DNA of 64,000 bases from Lachnospiraceae bacterium (GTDB lineage Bacteria; Bacillota; Clostridia; Lachnospirales; Lachnospiraceae). How positions within the stretch are numbered: position 1 is the stretch's first letter; each line of letters begins with the position of its first letter. The translations under genes and the position numbers were made by a program. The notes beneath the pieces are model-generated. The model was not told where the DNA came from and ran no database searches. It was given only the letters and a program-made list of their open reading frames with translations. Where the stretch lies: positions 1 through 64,000 of the forward strand of contig JAGBNK010000020.1 of assembly GCA_017634455.1 (NCBI GenBank). The letters run 5' to 3'. Positions 55,025 through 63,091 of this stretch are shown one piece after another.

Positions 55025-55315
55025 ATGATGAATAATAAACAGAGAGCCTTCTTATCAAGCAAGGCAAGTCAAATGAATCCTTTATTTAACATTGGCAAAG
55101 CTTCTCTTACTCCAGAGATTATCACTGCAGTTGATGAAGCTTTAGAGAAGAGAGAGCTTATTAAAATTGCTGTATTGAAGAACTGCTTCGATGATCCAAA
55201 GGAAATAGCCAATGTAATTGCTGAAAGAACACATTCAGAAGTAGTTAGAGTAATCGGGAAGAAAATTGTACTCTACAGAGCTGCTAAAAAGCCTAAATTG
55301 ACTTTACCACAGTAA
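55025..55315 (+). CDS. yhbY: YhbY/CRM-domain RNA-binding protein
   Basis: This 96-residue CRM-domain protein binds pre-50S particles in E. coli. It has KQRAFLSSKASQMNPLFNIG (about 5-24, with the GxxG-like NIGK) and ALEKRELIKIAVLKNC. Starts at 55025 (ATG), 55028 (ATG) or 55016 (TTG) are possible; the ribosome site is weak (AAAAGAG). It precedes nadD, as in Bacillus yqeI-yqeJ. Confidence 0.88.
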   Translation: MMNNKQRAFLSSKASQMNPLFNIGKASLTPEIITAVDEALEKRELIKIAVLKNCFDDPKEIANVIAERTHSEVVRVIGKKIVLYRAAKKPKLTLPQ

Positions 55316-55378
55316 TAGCTCATAAATACACATCCAGGTAGTTAAAAGGCCTATATGGCCGAAATAGAGGCTTATATT

Positions 55379-56620
55379 ATGAAAATAGGAATCTTAGGTG
55401 GTACATTTAATCCAATTCATATTGGACATATAAATATTGCTGAAGCTGCATTGAAGGAATGTAACTTGGACGAGGTATGGTTTATGCCAAATGGCAAGCC
55501 ACCTCATAAGGATATCCCGGGAAATATTACAAATATGGAGAGATTGGAGATGGTCCGTCTCGCCATAAGTGATAATCCAGCATTTAAGGTATGCGATATT
55601 GAAATTAATCGCAAGGAGCCCGGTTATTCTTATGTTACATTTCAAGAATTACATGAAATCTATAAGGATCAGCACGAATTTTATTTCATAATTGGTGAGG
55701 ATTCCTTCTGGAATTTTACAAAATGGGTTAAACCGGAAGAGATATGTAAATATACCAGAATTATAGTGGCAAAGAGACCTAATTGGACTAAGCAAGAGAT
55801 GTTGATTAATGAATCAACAAGTGCGAAATGTGTTGATTTTGCAGGGACTTTGCAGAAATACAAGGAAATATTTCATCAGGACTTCATTCCACTTCATGTA
55901 AAGGAAATTGATATTGCTTCTTCGGAACTTAGAATAGATATTTACAATAGAAATCTGTTAAAACAATATGTACCTCAGAAAGCTTTGAATTATATTTATA
56001 ATTTCAATTTATATCAGCATCATCATGAATTATATGAGATTGGTGAAATTGATAAAAAGGTTAAGAAAGCCTTAAAAACCAGTCGTTACGAACATACCAT
56101 TGGAGTGATGCATACTGCAGCAAATTTGGCTTATGCATATGAATATCCTTATGTAAATGCCATGATTGCAGGTCTCTTGCATGATTGCGCCAAATGCATA
56201 TCAGATATAGAGCGGATTGATGTATGTAAATCTCATGGAATTAGTATCAGTGATATCGAAGCCAGATATCCTCATTTATTACATGGCAAGGTTGGAAGCG
56301 TATATGCCAAGGAAATATATGAGATAAATGATGAAGATATCTTGCACGCAATTACCTGGCATACAACTGGTTGTCCGAATATGTCCTTATTAGACAAGAT
56401 AATATATGTAGCTGATTATATAGAGCCTGGAAGGGATAAAGCTCCTAGACTGGATGAAATACGCCATATGGCTTATGTAAATATAGATCGATGCATTTAT
56501 ATGATTTTACAGGATTCCGTTGAATATTTGTCCAATAATACTGATTCAATGGATGAGACAACTTTAGAAACATACCAATATTTTAAGAAACTAGTGGAGG
56601 GAAAGACAAATGACAACTAA
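55379..56620 (+). CDS. nadD: Nicotinate-nucleotide adenylyltransferase fused to YqeK HD phosphohydrolase
   Basis: This 413-residue fusion joins two enzymes. The N-terminal part (1-205) is NadD, which makes NaAD from NaMN and ATP, with KIGILGGTFNPIHIGHINIA (about 2-21) and SSTxIR-like SSELRIDI (about 181-188). The C-terminal part (about 215-413) is YqeK, a symmetric Ap4A-hydrolase of the HD family, with MIAGLLHDCAKC (about 262-273) and HAITWHTTG. In B. subtilis these are separate adjacent genes yqeJ-yqeK. ATG 55379 after GAGG is chosen over an upstream ATG at 55355. It overlaps rsfS by 11 bases. Confidence 0.92.
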   Translation: MKIGILGGTFNPIHIGHINIAEAALKECNLDEVWFMPNGKPPHKDIPGNITNMERLEMVRLAISDNPAFKVCDIEINRKEPGYSYVTFQELHEIYKDQHEFYFIIGEDSFWNFTKWVKPEEICKYTRIIVAKRPNWTKQEMLINESTSAKCVDFAGTLQKYKEIFHQDFIPLHVKEIDIASSELRIDIYNRNLLKQYVPQKALNYIYNFNLYQHHHELYEIGEIDKKVKKALKTSRYEHTIGVMHTAANLAYAYEYPYVNAMIAGLLHDCAKCISDIERIDVCKSHGISISDIEARYPHLLHGKVGSVYAKEIYEINDEDILHAITWHTTGCPNMSLLDKIIYVADYIEPGRDKAPRLDEIRHMAYVNIDRCIYMILQDSVEYLSNNTDSMDETTLETYQYFKKLVEGKTNDN

Positions 56621-56957
56621 TGAGATGGTTAAAATGATATATGAAGCTTTAGATAACAAGAAAGCTATGGATATCAAAGTGGTTGATATTAGAAATGTAT
56701 CAGTTATGGCTGATTATTTCATTGTAGCAAGCGGTGATAATCAGAACCAGCTTATGGCTATGCAAAATGAAGTTGATAAGACCATGCATGAGAATGGCGT
56801 TAAACTTCGTCAAATCGAAGGAAACCGCAATTCTACATGGATTCTTATGGATTACGAAGATGTAATCGTACATATTTTCTCTGAGGAAGACAGATTATTC
56901 TATAACTTAGAGAAAATCTGGCAGGATGGAATAGACGTTGATATAAATAGCTTGTAA
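56610..56957 (+). CDS. rsfS: Ribosome silencing factor RsfS
   Basis: RsfS binds L14 and blocks 50S-30S joining in starved cells. The 115-residue protein has DIKVVDIRNVSVMADYFIVA (about 21-40), WILMDYEDVIVHIFSEEDR (about 77-95) and YNLEKIW at the end, all typical. It follows the nadD-yqeK fusion, the conserved order. Confidence 0.96.
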   Translation: MTTNEMVKMIYEALDNKKAMDIKVVDIRNVSVMADYFIVASGDNQNQLMAMQNEVDKTMHENGVKLRQIEGNRNSTWILMDYEDVIVHIFSEEDRLFYNLEKIWQDGIDVDINSL

Positions 56958-57033
56958 TAATTTAGATTGATATTTATGATTTGTATCAGGAATAATGGTA
57001 ATCCAGATATAAAATATAAAGTAATATAATATA

Positions 57034-57080
57034 GACCTAAGATTAAGTATTTATCTTAATCTTAGGTCATTTTAATTATA
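57034..57080 (+). terminator. Intrinsic terminator after rsfS
   Basis: A perfect 14-bp stem (57034-57047 with 57055-57068) is followed by ATTTTAATTATATTTTT. It lies between the convergent rsfS and recombinase genes. Confidence 0.75.
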
Positions 57081-57125
57081 TTTTTAATTATAGAAAGTGT
57101 TATAGATTTTTGCTATATTTCTTTT

Positions 57126-58202
57126 TTATTTTAACCTGTTGTTTTTATTATATTGAACAGCTCCGGCAGCCTGTTGTTTGTGTTCGTCCTCCATGGCTGC
57201 GTAGTAATTTACAGTTGTATTGACATTTTCATGGCCTAATACATCAGCTACAAGACGAATATCGCCGGTTTCACGATATAGAGCTGTACCATAAGTACTT
57301 CTAAGCTTATGTGGTGTAATTTTCTTGTTAGGCACCATAATTTTGGCATATTTCTTCACCAAATTCTCTACGGAATCTACACTGATTCGCTTACCCTGAA
57401 TAGAATAGAAGAGAGCCTTCTCATGCTCCTCATAAGGCTTAATGAGGCTTCTTTCATTATCAATATAATCACATAACACCTGATTAATATGATTATCGAA
57501 ATATAATACGTCCTGGCCGCCACCTTTTCGCACAATAATCATAGAATTTGAATGTAAATCTAAATCATTTAAATCAAGGCCACAACATTCAGATACACGA
57601 ATACCGGTACCAAGCATTAATGTAAGAATGGCCAAATCACGTTTTTGAGTCTTTTGGCAATATTTTCTCTGATGATCACTCATTTGTGCAGTTCCAGTTT
57701 CAATGGCATTTAATAGAGATACAACTTCATCATTTGTCATTCTGATAATATTTTTATCTCTTTTAAGTTTTGGAAGCTCCACCAAAGCTGTTGGATCCTC
57801 TGAAATATTTTTATGCATCAAATGGTATTTAAACATACCTCTAAGAGGTGACATTTTCCTGGCAATAGCTCTTTTACCATTTTCATGAAATTCTCCATTA
57901 GGATCAACATTTAATTCCAAATAACGCTGAAATTCAACAATATCCTGAGAATCTATCTGAGATAAAACCTTTAAATCGATTTCTTTGATAGCTTTATTAT
58001 GTAATGTAGGGTTTTTCTCTATTAAAAATCGAAAAAATGTAAGTAAATCATAAGAATAAGAAATTAAAGTGCTAGGTTGAGTTACAAGTTCTTTACTGTA
58101 AATATAATCTGCAGCACAGGATGGAAGTTCTTCAATTAATTCACGAAGTTTAAGTTTCTGCATTCTGGATTTGTTCTTGTAATAATCTGAATCTTTTCCC
58201 AT
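57126..58202 (-). CDS. Tyrosine recombinase, XerC/XerD-like
   Basis: This 358-residue site-specific recombinase has a SAM-like N-terminal core-binding domain (about 30-135) and a catalytic domain with R202 (GTGIRVSECCG), K226, H298 and R301 (THKLRS-like TPHKLRSTYG), H324 (LGHENVNTT) and Y333. It is longer than usual XerC/D (about 300) by roughly 50 residues at the start and in an internal insert. No excisionase, relaxase or phage genes are nearby, so a chromosomal role or an orphan integrase are both possible; neighbours are housekeeping genes near lexA. Confidence 0.88.
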   Translation of the reverse strand: MGKDSDYYKNKSRMQKLKLRELIEELPSCAADYIYSKELVTQPSTLISYSYDLLTFFRFLIEKNPTLHNKAIKEIDLKVLSQIDSQDIVEFQRYLELNVDPNGEFHENGKRAIARKMSPLRGMFKYHLMHKNISEDPTALVELPKLKRDKNIIRMTNDEVVSLLNAIETGTAQMSDHQRKYCQKTQKRDLAILTLMLGTGIRVSECCGLDLNDLDLHSNSMIIVRKGGGQDVLYFDNHINQVLCDYIDNERSLIKPYEEHEKALFYSIQGKRISVDSVENLVKKYAKIMVPNKKITPHKLRSTYGTALYRETGDIRLVADVLGHENVNTTVNYYAAMEDEHKQQAAGAVQYNKNNRLK

Positions 58203-58317
58203 GGGAGATAATCCTTTCTATATGGAAATTACTTTTATGCTTTATATTAATTATGCATAGGTAAATATTATCAATTTAAATACTTATAATAATTAAGTAA
58301 AAATAGCTGATATAGGC

Positions 58318-58346
58318 ATTATAGCATAAATACGGGCTGTTTTGAA
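58318..58346 (-). promoter_or_regulatory. Promoter of the tyrosine recombinase gene
   Basis: On the minus strand, TTCAAA (58341-58346) and TATAAT (58318-58323) are 17 bp apart, with TG one base before the -10. It predicts a leader of about 115 bases. Confidence 0.5.
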
Positions 58347-58352
58347 TACAAT

Positions 58353-58382
58353 CTATCGGAAAAACTGATATTTATCCGATAG
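58353..58382 (-). terminator. Possible terminator after the acyltransferase gene
   Basis: The 8-bp stem CTATCGGA/TCCGATAG (58353-58360 with 58375-58382) has a 14-base loop. No good T tract follows on the minus strand, so this is a weak call. Confidence 0.35.
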
Positions 58383-58416
58383 TTCTATGCAGAAATATTA
58401 AGGCACTATCTCACAG

Positions 58417-59133
58417 TCAAGCGCCCTGATATTCATTAATTGTATCAATAATCTGTTGTCTAACCATATTAGCAAGATCAACAGTTTTCATATCTTTATA
58501 ATCTTCATAATAGATTGTAGGAAGAAAAATCACTTTGGTAGTAACAGGTCCAAGTCTCAAACTATTAAATGGTAAATAAGAATCAATTAAAGCAACTGGA
58601 ACCAATGGAGCTTTTGCTCGCATAACAGATTTAAAACTTCCTGGTTTAAATTCCTGTACCACATTCTTGTTATGACCATAACCACCTTCAGAGAATAGAA
58701 TAAACTTCTTACCTTCTTTAACTTCATCACTTATCTCATTAATAATAGTTAAATTCTGACGTATATCTTTCAAATCTAATCTCTTGGCTCCAAGCAAGTC
58801 TACTATCTCTCTTACAAGGAAAGAATAAGATTTTGCTTTGTCCATCACAAAAGAACAAGGCTTATCATGAGCATATATAATACCCAGGGCATCATATTTA
58901 CCCTGATGGTTTGGAAACATAACATATCCGCCTTCTTTAGGCAGATTTTCCTTGCCATATACTTCAGTAGTAATTCCTCCAGATTTCTTCATATAATTAA
59001 CCATTTTCTTCATTAAATGGTATTTCTGTTCTACAGTATATTTATCTTTGTTTGCAGCCATTCGTCGCATCATAGGGATAAGATATGGCGCTCTTTTTAC
59101 ATTCATAAAAATAACATAGAAAAATCTTAACAT
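58417..59133 (-). CDS. 1-acyl-sn-glycerol-3-phosphate acyltransferase family protein (PlsC-like)
   Basis: This 238-residue PlsC-type acyltransferase has the catalytic NHxxxxD motif as NHQGKYD (75-81), and motif III FSEGGYGHN (about 149-157) instead of the usual FPEGTR. An N-terminal hydrophobic and basic segment (1-25) suggests membrane contact. It probably adds the second acyl chain to phosphatidic acid or a related lipid. It lies divergently spaced between the recombinase and the LysM gene, with its own promoter. Confidence 0.82.
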   Translation of the reverse strand: MLRFFYVIFMNVKRAPYLIPMMRRMAANKDKYTVEQKYHLMKKMVNYMKKSGGITTEVYGKENLPKEGGYVMFPNHQGKYDALGIIYAHDKPCSFVMDKAKSYSFLVREIVDLLGAKRLDLKDIRQNLTIINEISDEVKEGKKFILFSEGGYGHNKNVVQEFKPGSFKSVMRAKAPLVPVALIDSYLPFNSLRLGPVTTKVIFLPTIYYEDYKDMKTVDLANMVRQQIIDTINEYQGA

Positions 59134-59163
59134 ATTTCATCTCCAGTATCCTATATATAGTAG

Positions 59164-59192
59164 ATTATAATAATAATCAGAGAGAAATACAA
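59164..59192 (-). promoter_or_regulatory. Promoter of the PlsC-like gene
   Basis: On the minus strand, TTGTAT (59187-59192) and TATAAT (59164-59169) have a 17-bp spacer, about 30 bases before the start. Confidence 0.6.
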
Positions 59193-59201
59193 CAAAATAT
59201 G

Positions 59202-59528
59202 TTAATTTGAAGCAGTTTCATAGTATTTAATAGTCACATACTCTCCTGCATGTATATTATCGCCAGATATATTATTTAGCGCTCTGATCTCATCAACATA
59301 TTTATCAAAGTCCCCAATGTCATTAATATAATACTTCTGAGCCAGAGAAGATAATGTATCTCCAGGCTGAATCTGTACGCTTTCATAATAAGAACATAAT
59401 TCATGCTGCTGCTGAGCTTTACCAACTGTAGAAATTGAAAAGCATACAGTAAATACAGTAATAACTGTAGCTAATGTAGATAATAATTTAAGATTCTTAT
59501 ATCCTGTTACTCTTCTCTTTGAATTCAT
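59202..59528 (-). CDS. LysM-domain protein, YneA-like SOS cell division inhibitor
   Basis: This 108-residue protein has a basic N-end, one transmembrane helix (about 14-34) and a C-terminal LysM domain (about 51-102: VQIQPGDTLSSLAQKYY). This is the layout of YneA, the SOS-induced division inhibitor of B. subtilis. It is divergent from lexA, as yneA is, and its promoter region carries LexA-type boxes. ATG at 59528 after GGAGAAGGAG is used; a longer in-frame start at 59681 would cross the boxes and has no site. The division-inhibitor function is inferred from architecture and context. Confidence 0.8.
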   Translation of the reverse strand: MNSKRRVTGYKNLKLLSTLATVITVFTVCFSISTVGKAQQQHELCSYYESVQIQPGDTLSSLAQKYYINDIGDFDKYVDEIRALNNISGDNIHAGEYVTIKYYETASN

Positions 59529-59568
59529 AGCCTTATCTCCTTCTCCAAAATCAATGCTATATACTATA

Positions 59569-59582
59569 CGAACATTCGTTCT
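59569..59582. promoter_or_regulatory. LexA box 1
   Basis: CGAACATTCGTTCT has intact GAAC-N4-GTTC dyad halves as in the Gram-positive SOS box (CGAAC-N4-GTTCG). It lies just downstream of the yneA-like -10 element. Confidence 0.85.
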
Positions 59583-59588
59583 GATAAT

Positions 59589-59617
59589 AAAATAGCACCA
59601 GAACATTCGTTTGTCAA
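59589..59617 (-). promoter_or_regulatory. Promoter of the YneA-like gene
   Basis: On the minus strand, TTGACA (59612-59617) and TATTTT (59589-59594) are 17 bp apart. LexA box 2 falls inside the spacer and box 1 near the start of transcription. Confidence 0.7.
59600..59613. promoter_or_regulatory. LexA box 2
   Basis: AGAACATTCGTTTG is a GAAC-N4-GTTT dyad with one deviation. It lies between the -35 and -10 of the yneA-like promoter, a position that would block transcription. Confidence 0.75.
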
Positions 59618-59625
59618 TATAAAAT

Positions 59626-59639
59626 CGAACAAATTTTCG
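59626..59639. promoter_or_regulatory. Possible LexA box 3
   Basis: CGAACAAATTTTCG has a good left half and a degenerate right half. It lies just upstream of the lexA -35 region and could serve lexA autoregulation. Confidence 0.45.
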
Positions 59640-59649
59640 GAATATATGT

Positions 59650-59677
59650 TTGTTTTTTGTTCTTGGTATGATATAAT
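59650..59677 (+). promoter_or_regulatory. Promoter of lexA
   Basis: TTGTTT (59650-59655) and TATAAT (59672-59677) are 16 bp apart with an extended TG, 31 bases before the lexA start. Confidence 0.55.
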
Positions 59678-59707
59678 TCATATATAATTAATTTGGAGGT
59701 ATCATTT

Positions 59708-60322
59708 ATGGGATACGGTAGAATCACTGAGAAACAACAGGAAATCTTAGATTGTATTAAGCAGGAAATTCTTAACAAGGGATATCCTCCTACTGTTAGA
59801 GAATTATGTGATGCAGTTAATTTAAAATCTACTTCTTCTATACATTCACATCTTGAAACTTTGGAGAAGAACGGATATATCAGACGAGATCCTTCTAAGC
59901 CTAGAACTATAGAAATTGTAGATGATAATTTCAATTTAACTCGCAGAGAGGTTGTAAATGTACCTATAGTTGGTGAAATCGCTGCAGGCCAGCCTATTTT
60001 AGCTGTACAAAATATTGATAACTACTTCCCTGTTCCAGCTGAATATATGCCTAATCAGCAGACTTTCATGCTGAAAGTTAAGGGCGATAGTATGATAAAA
60101 GCTGGTATATTTAATGGAGATACATTGATTGTAAAGCAACAGGATACAGCTAGAAATGGTGAAATAGTTGCTGCTTTAGTTGATGATTCTGCTACTGTTA
60201 AGACATTTTATAAGGAAGATGGTCATATAAGACTTCAGCCTGAAAATGATAACATGGATCCAATTATTGTTCCTGATTGTCAGATCTTGGGTGTTGTATT
60301 TGGTGTATTTAGATTCTTTTAA
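59708..60322 (+). CDS. lexA: LexA repressor (SOS response)
   Basis: LexA represses DNA-damage genes and cleaves itself when RecA is activated. The 204-residue protein has the winged-helix domain (1-70, with TVRELCDAVNLKSTSSIHSH as the recognition region), the Ala93-Gly94 cleavage site in GEIAAGQPI, catalytic Ser128 (GDSMIKAGI) and Lys165 (TVKTF). ATG 59708 after GGAGGT is used instead of TTG 59693. It is divergent from the YneA-like gene. Confidence 0.97.
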   Translation: MGYGRITEKQQEILDCIKQEILNKGYPPTVRELCDAVNLKSTSSIHSHLETLEKNGYIRRDPSKPRTIEIVDDNFNLTRREVVNVPIVGEIAAGQPILAVQNIDNYFPVPAEYMPNQQTFMLKVKGDSMIKAGIFNGDTLIVKQQDTARNGEIVAALVDDSATVKTFYKEDGHIRLQPENDNMDPIIVPDCQILGVVFGVFRFF

Positions 60323-60358
60323 ATAATATTAAATAATATATGAGAACAACTTAAGCTA

Positions 60359-60438
60359 TTTTATGAAAAAGATATTTTATGGTATAGGCATTTTATGGAA
60401 TAGATATTTTATAGAATAGATATTATATGAAGTGATTT
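60359..60438 (+). repeat. Tandem repeat, 16-bp unit, about five copies
   Basis: Copies run 60359-60374, 60375-60390, 60391-60406, 60407-60422 and 60423-60438 with a core TTTTATGGAATAGATA. The second copy reads TTTTATGGTATAGGCA, so its junction resembles the 29-bp repeat before miaB. The array lies between lexA and the following terminator. Confidence 0.8.
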
Positions 60439-60451
60439 AAAAAAATAATAA

Positions 60452-60493
60452 GGGATTATGTGGAGATAATTTCTCCAACATAATCCCGTTTTT
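60452..60493. terminator. Bidirectional terminator between lexA and rluD
   Basis: The arms GGGATTATGTGGAG and CTCCAACATAATCCC (60452-60487) pair with one bulged base. GTTTTTATTT follows on the plus strand and TTATTATTTTT on the minus strand. Confidence 0.8.
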
Positions 60494-60508
60494 ATTTCCA
60501 TATTAAGC

Positions 60509-61423
60509 TTATAATATATCCAGGAGATGCTGAAAATAATCTGGAAGAGGCGCTTTGAATTCCACGTACTCTCCTGTAGATGGATGAACAAATCCTATAA
60601 CTTCTGCATGGAGTGTCTGACCCTGTAAATTAAACTGACATTTGCTTGGACCATATACCTGATCTCCTAATAGAGGATGACCAATGCTGGCCATATGAAC
60701 GCGAATTTGATGGGTTCTACCGGTCTCTAACTTAAATTCCATATAAGTATATCTATCGAAGCGTTTTAACACTTTATAATGAGTTATAGCTTCTCTTCCA
60801 TTTTTTACATCAATGGCCATTTTCTTTCTGTCTTTCGGACTTCTACCGATGGTTGTATGAATAGTTCCCTCATCATCTCCAACATTTCCTAATACAATTC
60901 CTTTGTAGATGCGATTGATGCTATGAACTTTGATTTGTTCGGCAATATTATTATGAGCATTATCATTTTTACATATAATTAATGCTCCGGTTGTATCCAT
61001 ATCTATTCTATGGACGATTCCTGGTCGTATTTCACCGTTAATGCCAGATAAATCATCCTTGCAATGATACATTATTGCATTTACTAGGGTGCCTGTATAA
61101 TGTCCAGGTGCAGGATGAACAACCATACCCTTAGGCTTATTTACAATAAGAACATCTGAATCTTCATATAAAATATCTAGAGGGATATCCTCAGGTTGAA
61201 TTTCCACATCTACTGGTTCAGGCTCAATAATTTGAATCTTATCTCCCATCTTAAACTTATAATTAGATTTAACTATTATATCATTTACTGTAATATCGCC
61301 ATCCGCAATATACTTCTGGATAATACTTCTAGATTTATCCGGATATATTTCAGATAGGACTTTATCAATACGGCAACCTACATAATCTTCATCTATATAG
61401 AAAATATCACTAATCTCTGCCAC
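60509..61423 (-). CDS. rluD: RluA-family pseudouridine synthase (RluD-like)
   Basis: This 304-residue protein has an N-terminal S4 domain (about 12-75: RIDKVLSEIYPDKSRSIIQK) and a catalytic domain with IVNKPKGMVVHPAPGH (about 93-108) and catalytic aspartate in VHRIDMDTTGALIICK (about 138-153). The lspA-rluD pair is the conserved B. subtilis lsp-ylyB order, so it is probably the enzyme for 23S rRNA U1911/1915/1917. The start is GTG at 61423 after GGAGG, overlapping lspA by 14 bases. Confidence 0.92.
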   Translation of the reverse strand: MAEISDIFYIDEDYVGCRIDKVLSEIYPDKSRSIIQKYIADGDITVNDIIVKSNYKFKMGDKIQIIEPEPVDVEIQPEDIPLDILYEDSDVLIVNKPKGMVVHPAPGHYTGTLVNAIMYHCKDDLSGINGEIRPGIVHRIDMDTTGALIICKNDNAHNNIAEQIKVHSINRIYKGIVLGNVGDDEGTIHTTIGRSPKDRKKMAIDVKNGREAITHYKVLKRFDRYTYMEFKLETGRTHQIRVHMASIGHPLLGDQVYGPSKCQFNLQGQTLHAEVIGFVHPSTGEYVEFKAPLPDYFQHLLDIL

Positions 61424-61943
61424 GATTTCCTCCGCGTAAACTTGTTAAAAATGAATTAAATTTATCATCATCAACACAGAATATCAGTATGATAAATAAT
61501 AATATAACTCCGCAGGTTACATATATGTCTGCAACATTAAATACTGGGAAATTGATTAATGAGAAATAGATAAAGTCAGTAACATATGAATTAACTACTC
61601 TATCTATGAAATTCCCTATAGCTCCAGCAAATATAAATATCAAAACAAAGTTTATTATAAGACCAAGCTTTGTCATTGGCACCTTAATCAATAAATAGAT
61701 AATTAAGGCACAACAAATGGGCGTTAAAATATAAAACAATGTCATCTGATTAGTTAATATAGAAAAGGCTGCTCCAGTATTTTGCAGATAATTAAACTGT
61801 AATACACCTGGAATGATAATAAAATCACCTTTACCAGCCAAGTTGATTGTAGCTATATATTTAGTGAATTGATCAAATAATATAGCAATTATGGCGATAA
61901 TTAAATCTATAAATAATATTTTGACTTTACTTTGTATTTTCAT
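61410..61943 (-). CDS. lspA: Lipoprotein signal peptidase (signal peptidase II)
   Basis: LspA cleaves lipoprotein signal peptides after lipidation. The 177-residue membrane protein has four helices and the catalytic aspartates in GAIGNFIDRV (about 109-118) and NVADIYVTCG (about 136-145). The start overlaps aroB by four bases. Confidence 0.95.
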   Translation of the reverse strand: MKIQSKVKILFIDLIIAIIAILFDQFTKYIATINLAGKGDFIIIPGVLQFNYLQNTGAAFSILTNQMTLFYILTPICCALIIYLLIKVPMTKLGLIINFVLIFIFAGAIGNFIDRVVNSYVTDFIYFSLINFPVFNVADIYVTCGVILLFIILIFCVDDDKFNSFLTSLRGGNRGRD

Positions 61944-63028
61944 AGTACTTCTTCAATAGCTCCTAGTAATTCTTTTTCAGTCAGATTAGTATTAATATAA
62001 GCATCTCCTATTGATTTTAATAGAATGAACTTAACTTTATTGCCAATCATTTTCTTGTCAGATTTTGTAGCCTGTAAAATAGCATGGGAATCAGATAAAG
62101 AACATTTTACAGGAAGATTATATAACTTGATTGTATTGATGATATCTTCATATTCATCATTTGTTATATGACCAAGTTCCTTTGAAATATAACTTGCTGC
62201 TACCATTCCAATAGCAACACACTGCCCGTGATACAATTTAAAATCAGAAAGCTTCTCTATTGCATGGCCAATGGTATGACCAAAATTTAAATACCCTCTG
62301 ATGCTCTGTTCCTTTGGATCTTCCTCAACAACATTTTTCTTAATTTTACAGCTCTCGTATACCATGTCAGCCAGATAATCATCATTTAATGATAGAATCT
62401 CTTTATGATTATCCTTGAGCCAATTATAATAATGGACATTTCGAATTAATCCATACTTTATAATCTCACCCATGCCACACTGGAACAGCTCATCTGACAA
62501 AGTCTTAATAGTTGAAGTATTGATATAAACCAATTTAGGCATGTGAAATGCTCCAACCATATTTTTATATTGATTGAAGTCAACTCCGGTCTTGCCACCA
62601 ATACTACTATCAGCCTGAGAAAGCAAAGTTGTAGGAACCTGAATGAAGTTTATACCTCTCAAATATGTTGCTGCAGTATATCCGGTCATATCTCCGACCA
62701 CTCCTCCACCTAAAGCAATGAGGGAGTCTGTTCTGTCAAAGTGGTTAATAATTAAATATTCATATAATTTTTCTATTTGAGAAAGGTTTTTATTAGCTTC
62801 TCCAGCAGGAATTATAAATGTAAAAACCTGTTCGAAAGCATTTTTTGCAAATTCGACCATGTTATTTAGGTAAATATTTGCCACATTAGAATCTGTAACA
62901 ATGCAGGTTTTTGACTTTTTAAAGTTTGAAATCTCATTAACTTTGTCACAAAATGCATCATAACTATTATCAATATAAATTGAGTAGCAAGGTTTATTAT
63001 CGTAATTAACTATTAGTTCTTTTGCCAT
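61940..63028 (-). CDS. aroB: 3-dehydroquinate synthase
   Basis: AroB makes 3-dehydroquinate from DAHP, the second shikimate-pathway step. The 362-residue enzyme has GGGVVGDMTGYTAATYLRGI (about 105-124), QVPTTLLSQADSSIGGKTGV (about 127-146) and the zinc-binding GHTIGHAIEKL (about 251-261). The ATG at 63028 follows AAGGAG by 11 bases; a longer reading from 63067 has no site. It is the only shikimate gene seen in the window, and a hairpin precedes it. Confidence 0.95.
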   Translation of the reverse strand: MAKELIVNYDNKPCYSIYIDNSYDAFCDKVNEISNFKKSKTCIVTDSNVANIYLNNMVEFAKNAFEQVFTFIIPAGEANKNLSQIEKLYEYLIINHFDRTDSLIALGGGVVGDMTGYTAATYLRGINFIQVPTTLLSQADSSIGGKTGVDFNQYKNMVGAFHMPKLVYINTSTIKTLSDELFQCGMGEIIKYGLIRNVHYYNWLKDNHKEILSLNDDYLADMVYESCKIKKNVVEEDPKEQSIRGYLNFGHTIGHAIEKLSDFKLYHGQCVAIGMVAASYISKELGHITNDEYEDIINTIKLYNLPVKCSLSDSHAILQATKSDKKMIGNKVKFILLKSIGDAYINTNLTEKELLGAIEEVL

Positions 63029-63049
63029 TTTAACGCGGTCTCCTTTTTG

Positions 63050-63091
63050 TAAAAATAAAAAGAGCACCAGGTTCTATAGAATCTGATGCTC
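63050..63091 (-). terminator. Intrinsic terminator after sepF
   Basis: On the minus strand the arms 63091-63078 and 63075-63062 pair over 14 bp (one mismatch, one G-U) and are followed by TTTTTATTTTT. It lies 22-63 bases upstream of the aroB start, so aroB relies on read-through or an unseen promoter. Confidence 0.75.

Noticed and set aside
55340-55370. GGCC-TATAT-GGCC palindrome before nadD as an operator
   Set aside because: The stem is only four bases and nothing else supports regulation.
59641-59665. A fourth LexA box near GTTTGTTTTTTGTTCTT
   Set aside because: Only one half-site matches; the spacing and the other half do not fit the dyad.
57126-60322. A mobile element or genomic island defined by the recombinase
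   Set aside because: No attachment repeats, tRNA gene, phage or conjugation genes, and the flanking genes and base composition look like the core genome.
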